Positions 7,743-16,159 of a DNA stretch of 64,000 nt are shown here, piece after piece (position 1 is the stretch's first letter; each line of letters opens with the position of its first letter). Made by a program: the position numbers and the translations under genes. Below the pieces are notes generated by a model, which did not search any database, was not told where the DNA came from, and worked only from the letters and a program-made list of their open reading frames with translations. The stretch covers positions 186,001 through 250,000 of the forward strand of contig NZ_LYPF02000007.1 in NCBI RefSeq assembly GCF_001661595.2. The letters run 5' to 3'. The stretch comes from Crocinitomix algicola. GTDB taxonomy: Bacteria; Bacteroidota; Bacteroidia; Flavobacteriales_D; Crocinitomicaceae.

Positions 7743-9194
7743 TTAGGCTTTTTCACTTGCAATCATTATTTTACCTTCGAAAAGTGTATAATAAGCAGTT
7801 CCAATTTTGATGGTTTTATTGGTTTTGATATCCTGACAATTAATGTCCTGTTCTATGGTATGAATACTGCCTTTTGTATCGTATGCCAATTGGATATAAT
7901 GCCTGTTTATTGTTCGATTTAATGCGCCGCATAAAACTATTCGAACCGGAACATTGAGTTGTTTAACCAAAGATAAATCTCTCGGTGTGGCAAAGTTGTC
8001 TGCAACTAATACAATTGCGTCACAATCCTTAAAATTAGATTGTACTGATAACATGGCTTCAACATTGTTTTCTTCTACATCTCCACCTCCGCCAGCGAGC
8101 ATTGCTTTTTTTAAAGTGCTAAAAACAGAATCAAATATTGTATTGTTTACAGAATAAATCCCTCCAACCTCTCCAATCACTTTCGCGAAATCTGGTGTGG
8201 TGTCGCCATCGTTAAAAAAGGTGAATGAATCAATTTTATTTTGCTGTTGATTGTGTTTTAACCAAGCCAAAGTTTTTGCAATATAGGGAGACATACTTCC
8301 TGTGACATCCATCACTACATGCGTGTTTTGCCAATTGGTATTACGCTCATAAATAGTTTGTACAAGTTCATAGTCTCCTGCGTTAAACCAATCGTCAAGA
8401 ACAGCTGTTTTGGCAGTTGTGGCTTCGGCATAGTCGCAATCCTTCACTTCTGTTAAATAGGTGCCTTGGTACAAATACAAATCAGGTACTTTACTCGTCG
8501 ATACGTTTATTTGATGTCCCGCATACCTCGGAAGTTGCCTGATCTTTTCAACGAATTTTACTATCGTTGCGGTATCTGATAAATCTTTGAACTTTGTAAC
8601 CTCATAACATGAACCAACTGCCAAATCAAATTCAGATGGAATGGCAGATATACTGGTTTTGACAGTTTTTTTTGAAGCGGTAGAGGAACCCGAATCAATA
8701 CGGTGATTTCTGGAAGATGAAATCAGGTTTCCTTCAACTACTGAATCAATAAAGGCAATTTCTTTCGCTATTGTTTCGACAGTCGGTTTTGGTCGATAGT
8801 ACACCACAAATCCATGAAACAAATTCTTGGCGTGAAATGCTGTTTTAGCGATAGTTTGGCCATAATCAGTCCATTGGATGTTTTTTTCAGTAACAAATGG
8901 GAAACGGTTTTTAAATTTTGCTACACGAGAATTGTTTAGTTTAAGTTGATCAAATGTAGGGTTGAGTGCGTAGGTAGTATATACCAAATCAATGCGTTCA
9001 ACAATTCTATCCTCTAATGAATCGGGTAGTGCTTCAAGTGGATCGTCTAAATTAAAATTGACAGGGATTTTACACGAACAAACGCCTGGATTGGAATTTT
9101 CGATTTGGTAGGTGTCAACAAGTTTCACAGGACGCTGTTGAGTGAAACCGATGAGTTGAGTTAGAACGAAAATTGAGGAAAATAATAATTTCAT
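7743..9194 (-). CDS. Exported von Willebrand factor A domain protein
   Basis: The protein has 483 residues. A signal peptide (residues 1-18, ending IGFTQ) is followed by an N-terminal half of unknown fold with a CSC motif near residue 40. A VWA-like domain starts at about residue 293: its MIDAS start VVMDVTGSMSPYI matches DxTGS, and later IVLVADNFATPRD and VPVRIVLCG look like the last Rossmann strands. It would bind a divalent metal and a protein ligand in the periplasm or on the surface. The gene is monocistronic, has its own terminator and is divergent from the CotH gene. Confidence 0.75.
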   Translation of the reverse strand: MKLLFSSIFVLTQLIGFTQQRPVKLVDTYQIENSNPGVCSCKIPVNFNLDDPLEALPDSLEDRIVERIDLVYTTYALNPTFDQLKLNNSRVAKFKNRFPFVTEKNIQWTDYGQTIAKTAFHAKNLFHGFVVYYRPKPTVETIAKEIAFIDSVVEGNLISSSRNHRIDSGSSTASKKTVKTSISAIPSEFDLAVGSCYEVTKFKDLSDTATIVKFVEKIRQLPRYAGHQINVSTSKVPDLYLYQGTYLTEVKDCDYAEATTAKTAVLDDWFNAGDYELVQTIYERNTNWQNTHVVMDVTGSMSPYIAKTLAWLKHNQQQNKIDSFTFFNDGDTTPDFAKVIGEVGGIYSVNNTIFDSVFSTLKKAMLAGGGGDVEENNVEAMLSVQSNFKDCDAIVLVADNFATPRDLSLVKQLNVPVRIVLCGALNRTINRHYIQLAYDTKGSIHTIEQDINCQDIKTNKTIKIGTAYYTLFEGKIMIASEKA

Positions 9195-9383
9195 AACACG
9201 TTTATTAAGAAATATCCTTTCTTCAAAAAAGTAACCTTATAGATCCATCTAATTTTATTTTTTTATCTAATCAGAAGTGCAAAATCCTATTAATTATAAA
9301 CCTATTATCTCTTTTTTACGTAAAGTTTTTAACCTTGGAATTGGCATTATTGTTTAATTTCGTGACTCAAGTTTTAAAGAATT

Positions 9384-11618
9384 ATGAAGTTACTTTTCGC
9401 ATTAATAGGAATAGTTGTTTTATTTCACAATGGATTTGCACAAAATTTATACGATGCCGAACAGCTTACGGAAATAAGGTTGGAATTTGAAGTAGACGAT
9501 TGGGATGATTCTTTAGATTTATACTATGCAAATGATGAAGGAGAGCGTTTAGTTGCAATCTGTTATATCAACGGGGATTTTTATAATCAAGTAGGGGTGC
9601 GCTTTAGAGGTGGCGACTCGTACGACCCGGACGGGTTGAAGAATGGTTTGAATATCTCTTTAGATTACATTACAGATCAAGAGTGCCAAGGGTATACAAC
9701 CTTAAAACTATCGAATAATAAAAAAGATCCTTCTTATGTTCGAGAAGTGCTTGGGTACGAAATTGCTCGAAAATACATGGATGCCCCTTTGGCGGGGTTT
9801 ACACAAGTCTTCATCAATGACAATTATTATGGTTTGTTTTCAAATGTTGAAGTTGTAAATGATGCTTACCATCAACGACGTTTGTATTGTGATCGTGATA
9901 ATATTCGCTTTAAATGCAATCCGCCAAGTGACATTTCTTCGGGTGCTACTTTGGCTTATTTGGGTGAAGATTCTATAACTTATTATGATCATTATGAGTT
10001 GGAATCCCAAGAAGGTTGGGGTGATTTAGTGGACTTTATCTTTACGTTGAATTTTGACATAAGTGAATTGCCAGAACATCTTGATATTGATCGAACTTTA
10101 TGGATGTTGGCTTTTAATAATGTTGTTGTAAACCTATCTTCATACACTGGATTCTCACAAGAAAATTACTATCTCTTAAAAGATAATAACAATCGATTTC
10201 TACCAATAATTTGGGATTTAGATGAGACTTTTGGAGGGAATAGGAAAATTACCGATGTACCGGCAACATTAGAAGAGTTAATAGAAATGGATCTGTTTCT
10301 TAGGGTTTCGGACGGAACACATCCATTAATTTTGCGTTTATTGTCGCATGCTTCATATCGTAAAAAATATATAGCGCACGCTAAAACAATTCTGGAAGAA
10401 AATTTTTTAAATGACTGGTATTTGGATCGTGCCCTAGCGCTCCAAACAATCATCAATGAATCTGTTTTGAATGAGTCTGACCCCTTTTTTTCTGAAAGCG
10501 ATTTTTCTGAAAATATTAACCACACGATTTTCCATCCTGATGGAGATATTGTTGGACTTACGGAATTAATGGAAGGAAGAATTACTTATTTAACAAGTTT
10601 GCCTGAATGGTCGTTTGATGCCCCAATAATTTCAACGGTGAATACCCTACCAGCTCAACCATTAGCCTATAGTTCGGTAATTATAAACGCCGTCATCACT
10701 GATGCAAGTTCAGTGACGTTAAAATACCGTAGTGATTATCAAGATCAATTTAGCGAAATACAAATGTTTGATGACGGTCTTCATGATGATGGTGCAGCTG
10801 GTGATTTTGTTTACGGTGCTTCAATTGAAACAACGGCTAAAGATATTCAGTTTTATATTTATGCTGAAAATGAAAACGCGGGTAAGTTTTCTCCAGTTCG
10901 TGCAGCGCATGAGTTTTATCATATTGCACTTGCCGGTGAAGTTGTAATTAATGAAATCATGCCGCAAAACGATTTGTCGGTTGTAGATGAAGAAGGGAAA
11001 TTTGAGGATTGGGTTGAGTTGTATAATCGCACCAATGAAAATAAAGATATTGGAGGCTATTACCTGTCAGATAGTCCTAGTGAAAACCCGCTGAAATGGA
11101 GAATTCCAGAGGGCACAATTATTCCTGCAAATGAATATCTTACAGTTTGGATGGATGAAGATACTTTAGATGAAGGGCTACATGCTAATTTCAAACTTTC
11201 TGCAAATGGAGAGTCGATTTCATTTTCCAGTCCTGAAGGGTATGAATTAAGTCGTGTGAAATATCCAGAAATGCCGTCGTCAACTACTTATGGAAGATAC
11301 CCTAATGGTACAGGCCCCTTTATTCGAATGTTTCCTACTTTTGGTGCAGAGAATCGTTTTAGTCCCCTTTCCGTTAGAAGTAAAGGAACTGAACATCTTG
11401 AAGTCAAGCTTTATCCAAATCCAGCAACCACTCAGTTCACCCTTGAACTAACTGATGAAAATTGGGAAGATTATCTTGTTTTCAATGTACACGGGGCAAT
11501 TATTGCGCAAGGATCTTTCTCTAAGCAAAAAACTATAGATGTTTCAGATTGGAAGGCAGGTCTTTACGTTGTTTATTTGCTTAATCGTGGCAGTTACCAA
11601 AAGTTGGTTGTGCATTAA
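9384..11618 (+). CDS. T9SS-exported CotH kinase-family protein with lamin-tail domain
   Basis: The protein has 744 residues: signal peptide (1-19), then a CotH kinase domain at about 25-400 with VGVRFRGG, TTLKLSNNKKDPSYVREVLGYE and the acidic motif IIWDLDETFGGN. A linker follows, then a lamin-tail domain (about 515-650, VVINEIMPQND ... EDWVELYNRT ... GGYYLSD), and finally a T9SS type A sorting domain (KLYPNPATTQF ... GLYVVYL ... QKLVVH). CotH proteins are atypical protein kinases first known from spore coats; bacterial secreted homologues are mostly uncharacterised. Here it would be exported across the outer membrane and anchored on the surface. The gene is divergent from the VWA gene. Confidence 0.88.
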   Translation: MKLLFALIGIVVLFHNGFAQNLYDAEQLTEIRLEFEVDDWDDSLDLYYANDEGERLVAICYINGDFYNQVGVRFRGGDSYDPDGLKNGLNISLDYITDQECQGYTTLKLSNNKKDPSYVREVLGYEIARKYMDAPLAGFTQVFINDNYYGLFSNVEVVNDAYHQRRLYCDRDNIRFKCNPPSDISSGATLAYLGEDSITYYDHYELESQEGWGDLVDFIFTLNFDISELPEHLDIDRTLWMLAFNNVVVNLSSYTGFSQENYYLLKDNNNRFLPIIWDLDETFGGNRKITDVPATLEELIEMDLFLRVSDGTHPLILRLLSHASYRKKYIAHAKTILEENFLNDWYLDRALALQTIINESVLNESDPFFSESDFSENINHTIFHPDGDIVGLTELMEGRITYLTSLPEWSFDAPIISTVNTLPAQPLAYSSVIINAVITDASSVTLKYRSDYQDQFSEIQMFDDGLHDDGAAGDFVYGASIETTAKDIQFYIYAENENAGKFSPVRAAHEFYHIALAGEVVINEIMPQNDLSVVDEEGKFEDWVELYNRTNENKDIGGYYLSDSPSENPLKWRIPEGTIIPANEYLTVWMDEDTLDEGLHANFKLSANGESISFSSPEGYELSRVKYPEMPSSTTYGRYPNGTGPFIRMFPTFGAENRFSPLSVRSKGTEHLEVKLYPNPATTQFTLELTDENWEDYLVFNVHGAIIAQGSFSKQKTIDVSDWKAGLYVVYLLNRGSYQKLVVH

Positions 11619-11684
11619 TAGTCTGTCATTCATTGTTTTACGTTTTATTATTTTGTTAAATTGAGAAAACTTAAAACATGATTT

Positions 11685-12308
11685 ATGAAATTGTATTTTC
11701 TTTTTTCTAGTTTAATGTTAATTGCTTGTAAGCAAAATCAATCCAATTATAGCTATAGTGGAGTTGACCCTTTAATGCAACTGAGTCTTACAGCCAACCT
11801 ATCATTCGAAGACAATAAAAAATCAAATGGCTCATTGAACAATTATTGTGAAACTAATTTTCAAGCTTATTTATATGATCCAGGCGAGGAGTATACAAAC
11901 ATAAGAGTTTCGCCAAATGGTAAAATTCTCAAGGCATTGCCGTGGAACGACGGCGAGGCGGAATATATGATTCATATAGTCGCTTCAGACGGGGACTGGT
12001 TTAAAATTGAAAGCCCTATTATTGGCATAGATGAGGATTTCAATATCAAAGGGCATTTTGCATGGGTGCATTCATCAGTGATTGCTTTTGACACGCGGAA
12101 TTATGGTGGGCAAGAAATTTCGTTGTACACAGATCCGAACGACAACGGTCGAATAGAAAATTCGTTCAATAAAGAACTGGGCGGTTTAAGACCGTTAAAA
12201 GGGTGTGGTGATTGGGTTTTTATTAATACCGAAATTGATGGATTAACATACCGGGGTTGGATTAAAACTAAATGGATATGTGGTAATCCACTTACCAATT
12301 GTTCATAG
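11685..12308 (+). CDS. Lipoprotein with SH3-like domains
   Basis: The protein has 207 residues. The N-terminus MKLYFLFSSLMLIAC carries a lipobox with Cys15, so it should be lipid-anchored. The segment NIRVSPNGKILKALPWNDG ... DGDWFKIE ... GWIKTKWICG resembles bacterial SH3 (SH3_3-type) domains, which bind cell-wall or other peptides. A second copy may be present between about residues 140 and 200. Four Cys residues are present in the mature part. The gene is followed at once by the convergent TIGR01777 gene (stop at 12310). Confidence 0.7.
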   Translation: MKLYFLFSSLMLIACKQNQSNYSYSGVDPLMQLSLTANLSFEDNKKSNGSLNNYCETNFQAYLYDPGEEYTNIRVSPNGKILKALPWNDGEAEYMIHIVASDGDWFKIESPIIGIDEDFNIKGHFAWVHSSVIAFDTRNYGGQEISLYTDPNDNGRIENSFNKELGGLRPLKGCGDWVFINTEIDGLTYRGWIKTKWICGNPLTNCS

Positions 12309-12309
12309 T

Positions 12310-13209
12310 TTAAATCAAGTTCTTTAATGCAGGTTTTAGCGCGGTGAATTCAAATTTATAACCACTGTTTTTAATTTTTGTATTATCTATTCGACTACCT
12401 TTCAGTATAATATCTGCCATCTCACCAAACAATAATTTTAAAGCAAATTCAGGTACATTTGGCGCCCATAGTTTTTTACGCATTACATTAGCAATCGTTT
12501 GAGTCATGGTTGCATTTGAAACATGTTCGTCCGCTACAGCATTATACGGACCTTCAATGTCAGGATGTTCCAAAATGAATTGATATATCCCAGCGATATC
12601 ATTCATGTGAATCCATGGCATATATTGTTTCCCAGAGCCAAGTGGTGATCCAATACCGTATTTTATAGGCTGAAGGATTTTGCTCAAAGCCCCCGAATCT
12701 TTTTCTAAAACAATTCCAGTTCTCACCATTGCAACTCTATCGCTTATCCTAGAAAATTGCGCAGCTGCTTTTTCCCAATCAATACTTACTTGCGCTAAAA
12801 AGTCATCTCCAAAATCATCATTTTCCGAGAATATTTGATCAACAGTTTGTGTGCCATAAATGCTTATCCCAGATGCCGAAATCAATCCTGAAAGGCGTTG
12901 CCCTTTTGGCCATTTATCTAAAAGCAGGTTTAAGCTTTTTATTCGACTATTTCTAATCCTTTCCTTTTGTGCTGATGTCCAACGGCCTGCGCTAACGTTT
13001 TCACCTGCTAAATGAACGATGTAATCGAGGTTTTCAAAGGCTTTTATGTCAAGCTCACTAGATTCAATATCCCATTTAAAGTTTTTATATTTTTTAGCAG
13101 GGTTAGGATTTCGCGTTAAATGTCTTACTTCAAAATTTGCTTGGGTAAGATTTCGACTTAATACCATTCCAATAGACCCACTTCCTCCAGTAATTAAAAC
13201 AGTTTTCAT
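12310..13209 (-). CDS. TIGR01777-family NAD(P)-binding epimerase-like protein
   Basis: The product has 299 residues from ATG 13209, where it starts directly with the Rossmann motif KTVLITGGSGSIGMVLSRNL. An in-frame ATG 27 bases upstream would only add an unlikely nine-residue tail. It is an extended short-chain dehydrogenase (YfcH/SulA-like) with HLAGENVSAGRWT, LISASGISIYG and the C-terminal DUF1731 segment (VPEFALKLLFGEMADIIL). The substrate is unknown in the whole family. It is cytoplasmic and monocistronic. Confidence 0.88.
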   Translation of the reverse strand: MKTVLITGGSGSIGMVLSRNLTQANFEVRHLTRNPNPAKKYKNFKWDIESSELDIKAFENLDYIVHLAGENVSAGRWTSAQKERIRNSRIKSLNLLLDKWPKGQRLSGLISASGISIYGTQTVDQIFSENDDFGDDFLAQVSIDWEKAAAQFSRISDRVAMVRTGIVLEKDSGALSKILQPIKYGIGSPLGSGKQYMPWIHMNDIAGIYQFILEHPDIEGPYNAVADEHVSNATMTQTIANVMRKKLWAPNVPEFALKLLFGEMADIILKGSRIDNTKIKNSGYKFEFTALKPALKNLI

Positions 13210-13341
13210 ATTTAAAGATAACAAATTGCGCAACAAAAAGTTTTGCGATACAGGCCCTAAATCATTAAAGTTGATTTTTTAACCAGCCTATAATTCACCT
13301 GCTTTTAATGAATGAACTGGGGGTAGACTTTTTGGAATTTT

Positions 13342-14457
13342 TTATTGGATAAAAATCTTTTGATGATATCCAATTTCAGGGATGCTGATAAAAAACAACC
13401 CTGTTTTATTCCAAGCTACCGTTCCAAAAGAGCTGATTTTTTCGGAGTATATTTCTTTGCCGTCAGCCTGATAAATAATAAATGTAGCATTGGTTTTTAT
13501 ATCCATACTTGAGTCAATTTGGAATTTACCATTTGAATAATGAATTTCACCCTGAGAAGAATGATCGATAATTATGGCTTTTGATAGCGTATAATTTCCG
13601 TCAAAATCAACTTGTTTAAGTTTGTAATAATGTTGTTTGCTTGAAGCTTCTACGTGGTTATTAATGTATTCGTAGTTTAATGGTTTTTGCGAATTGCCAT
13701 TCGCGTTAACCGAACCGATTGATTTGTAAAATTGACCATCTTCGGACATTAATATTTCGTACGTGGCGATGTTATTTACAGTTCGTGTTTTCCATGCTAA
13801 CCTGTGGCTATTTATACCTATCTGTTTTCCGCTAAAATCATCTAATTGAAGGGGGAGTAAACAGTTTGTACAATTCACCTCAATATTATCAAAGTGCCAA
13901 TATTCATTTCCTGCCCAAGACATGCACGACAATCTAATTTCGAGGTTCGTACCGATATCCCCACAAGGCGACGTGTATAACATCGAACCACCTCCAATAT
14001 CTCCAATTTGTATCATTTCGCCGGGTGATGCCGCTAAAGCGCAGGTAAATCCTGTAAATTCTGTCCAACCCATACCATCTACATTGTATTCGGCCTTTAC
14101 CCAGTCAATGCAAGGTTCTCCAGTTCCTCCACAGTCTGCACAGTCTTCCATTTCGCCTGACTCCTCAAGGTCAAAACTAATCACAAAACCTAACGAACAA
14201 GAAGAGATATCAATTGACGAAGTGGTCCATTCTGCGGCAGGACTGTTGGTGTCTCGAGCTTCCAATTTTCCTCCAACAACTTTAAAATAATCAGATGCCG
14301 CAACTGAACCAGGGCAAGTTGAATTCCACGTGACACCTCCAACCGCGTCGCTTCCCGAAGTAGCGTCAGCGGCTTCATCAAAAGTTTCTGAAAATACGAG
14401 TTGCCCAAAGAGTAATTGAGTGGATAATAACGCAGTGAGTAGGAGTAGTTGCTTCAT
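13342..14457 (-). CDS. Exported protein with C-terminal T9SS-like domain
   Basis: The protein has 371 residues: signal peptide (1-19, ending LLFGQ), then a Cys-rich, Gly/Ser-rich region (about 20-200) with SETFDEAADATSG near its start and EYWHFDNIEVNC at its end. The latter is typical of concanavalin-like/jelly-roll carbohydrate- or adhesion-type domains. A linker (LPLQLDDFSGKQIGINSHRLAWKT) leads to an FnIII-like segment and a terminal sorting-like domain (YQADGKEIYSEKI ... GLFFISI ... HQKIFIQ). It is likely exported by T9SS. The function is unknown. A possible promoter with TAATTTTA lies about 20 bases upstream. Confidence 0.7.
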   Translation of the reverse strand: MKQLLLLTALLSTQLLFGQLVFSETFDEAADATSGSDAVGGVTWNSTCPGSVAASDYFKVVGGKLEARDTNSPAAEWTTSSIDISSCSLGFVISFDLEESGEMEDCADCGGTGEPCIDWVKAEYNVDGMGWTEFTGFTCALAASPGEMIQIGDIGGGSMLYTSPCGDIGTNLEIRLSCMSWAGNEYWHFDNIEVNCTNCLLPLQLDDFSGKQIGINSHRLAWKTRTVNNIATYEILMSEDGQFYKSIGSVNANGNSQKPLNYEYINNHVEASSKQHYYKLKQVDFDGNYTLSKAIIIDHSSQGEIHYSNGKFQIDSSMDIKTNATFIIYQADGKEIYSEKISSFGTVAWNKTGLFFISIPEIGYHQKIFIQ

Positions 14458-14537
14458 TTATAAAATAATGTTTTAAAATTAGCGTTTCTACTTCACTCTA
14501 ACAATAACTGGGGGATTACTTAACCTAAAAATAAACT

Positions 14538-15845
14538 TTACCCATTTCCAGTAAATTCCTCAAGTCCTTGTTTATAAGTGTCAATAGCTCGTGTTCGTGC
14601 CATTTTATGCTCAACCATTGGGGCAACATAGCTGGTTGATTTATATTCAGGTACCCATTTTTGAATATACGCTTCGTTCTTGTCAAATTTTTCGGTCTGT
14701 AAACTCGGATTAAAAACCCTGAAATACGGCGCAGCATCGCAGCCGCAACCAGCAGCCCATTGCCAATTGCCGTTATTTGAAGCCAAATCAAAATCCAATA
14801 ACTTTTCAGCAAAATATGCTTCTCCCCAGCGCCAGTCTATTAATAAATGTTTGACTAAAAAACTAGCTGTAATCATCCTAACCCTGTTGTGCATAAATCC
14901 AGTTGTATTTAATTCTCGCATGCCTGCATCTACAATCGGATAACCTGTTTCACCATTGCACCATCGTTTAAATTCTTCCTCATTGTTCCTCCAGTGTATG
15001 CTGTCGTACTTTTTTTTAAAAGAATCGTGCACTACGTGTGGAAAATTTGCCAGTATTTGAATGAAAAAATCTCGCCAAATCAATTCCGATAAATAGGTGT
15101 TGTTTTTCCGGTTTGAAAAGTAAACTAAGCTCCGTATACTTACGGTTCCAAACCTTAAATGATGCCCTATATGGGAGGTTTTATTAAGCGCTGGATAATC
15201 CCGATGTCGTTCATATTGATCAACACAGGATAGATCATAAGCTGGGGCATCAATCTCGCTTTTAATGAATCCGATATTTTGCAAGCGAGGTAATTCGTAT
15301 TCCGAAGGGGCAAAATGCTGATTTAATTCAGGCATTTTTTTAGGAATTACAGCATTGTGTTTTGCGTGTTTTTCCAGCCATTTGTTCTTGTATGGGGTAT
15401 AAACAGTGTAGGGGGTACCGTCCTTTTTCAAAATCTCATCAAATTCAAAAAAAACATGGTCTTTAAAATCATGAACTTCAACGGCATTCGATTCCATTAA
15501 AAACCGAACGTCTTTATCCCTTTGTAAGGTGTCTGGCTCATAATCCCTATTAAAATACAATGCTTCAATTTCACCTTCTTCCACTATTTTTTTCCAAATT
15601 GCTAATGGTTGTCCATGTTCTATCCGAATACTCGCCCCAAATTCTTTTAATTCATCATTTATTTTTTCAAGTGATTTCCAAATAAAACTAACTCGAGCAT
15701 CATCTTTGGGTAGGTGGTCAAGAATTGTTGTGTCAAAAATAAAAACAGGTTGCACAGCTTTATGTGATTTTAAAGCATGTCTCAGTCCAGTATTGTCGTT
15801 CAAGCGCAAATCCCTCCTAAACCAGAAATACGTCAATTTTTGCAT
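14538..15845 (-). CDS. phrB: Deoxyribodipyrimidine photolyase (cryptochrome/photolyase family)
   Basis: The protein has 435 residues. The N-terminal alpha/beta domain begins LTYFWFRRDLRLNDNTGLRHAL. The C-terminal FAD-binding domain carries ELIWRDFFIQIL, GYPIVDAGMRELNTTGFMHNRVRMI and the diagnostic block GNWQWAAGCGCDAAPYFRVF. It repairs UV-induced cyclobutane pyrimidine dimers in DNA using blue light and FADH-. The length and motifs fit class I CPD photolyases. The gene stands alone, 314 bases downstream of metH on the same strand. That gap contains a structured repeat, so the two are probably transcribed separately. Confidence 0.95.
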   Translation of the reverse strand: MQKLTYFWFRRDLRLNDNTGLRHALKSHKAVQPVFIFDTTILDHLPKDDARVSFIWKSLEKINDELKEFGASIRIEHGQPLAIWKKIVEEGEIEALYFNRDYEPDTLQRDKDVRFLMESNAVEVHDFKDHVFFEFDEILKKDGTPYTVYTPYKNKWLEKHAKHNAVIPKKMPELNQHFAPSEYELPRLQNIGFIKSEIDAPAYDLSCVDQYERHRDYPALNKTSHIGHHLRFGTVSIRSLVYFSNRKNNTYLSELIWRDFFIQILANFPHVVHDSFKKKYDSIHWRNNEEEFKRWCNGETGYPIVDAGMRELNTTGFMHNRVRMITASFLVKHLLIDWRWGEAYFAEKLLDFDLASNNGNWQWAAGCGCDAAPYFRVFNPSLQTEKFDKNEAYIQKWVPEYKSTSYVAPMVEHKMARTRAIDTYKQGLEEFTGNG

Positions 15846-15947
15846 TTTTCGTTTACTTAAAAACAGTTGAATTTATATTTTGTTCGCTGTCAGTTTATCT
15901 TATACAGACGAAAGATTTTATGAAGACGTGATGTGAGAAAGATTTTT

Positions 15948-16053
15948 TTGGGCGTTCCTTTATCGCCAGCTATTACTGGCAATAAAGTCGAGCTTTTCGC
16001 TCTCGCTTCCGTCTGAGCCGGAGAGCTCAAACAAGTGCTACAATCTCTAACGC
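15948..16053. repeat. Dispersed two-hairpin repeat, copy 1
   Basis: The element runs from TTGGGCGTTCC to CAATCTCTAACGC. Inside are a first hairpin (TTATCGCCAG ... CTGGCAATAA), a conserved middle AGTCGAGCTTTTCGCTCTCGC, and a second stem region (GCTCTC ... GAGAGC). The same order of blocks occurs at 55921-56050 with different stem sequences. It occupies most of the gap between metH and phrB; the rest of that gap (15846-15947 and 16054-16159) shows no gene. The function is unknown. Confidence 0.65.
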
Positions 16054-16159
16054 GGAGCATAAAGTTCACGTTAAAAATTGTGGAGCAATTAAACGTGTTA
16101 AGTTTGAATGATCAATGGTAATTTTAACAAAAAATAAAAGGGTATTTCTACTATCAGAA

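Noticed and set aside
13922-14290. 122-residue ORF on the plus strand
   Set aside because: It lies wholly antisense to the exported T9SS-type protein gene, which has a signal peptide and clear domains.
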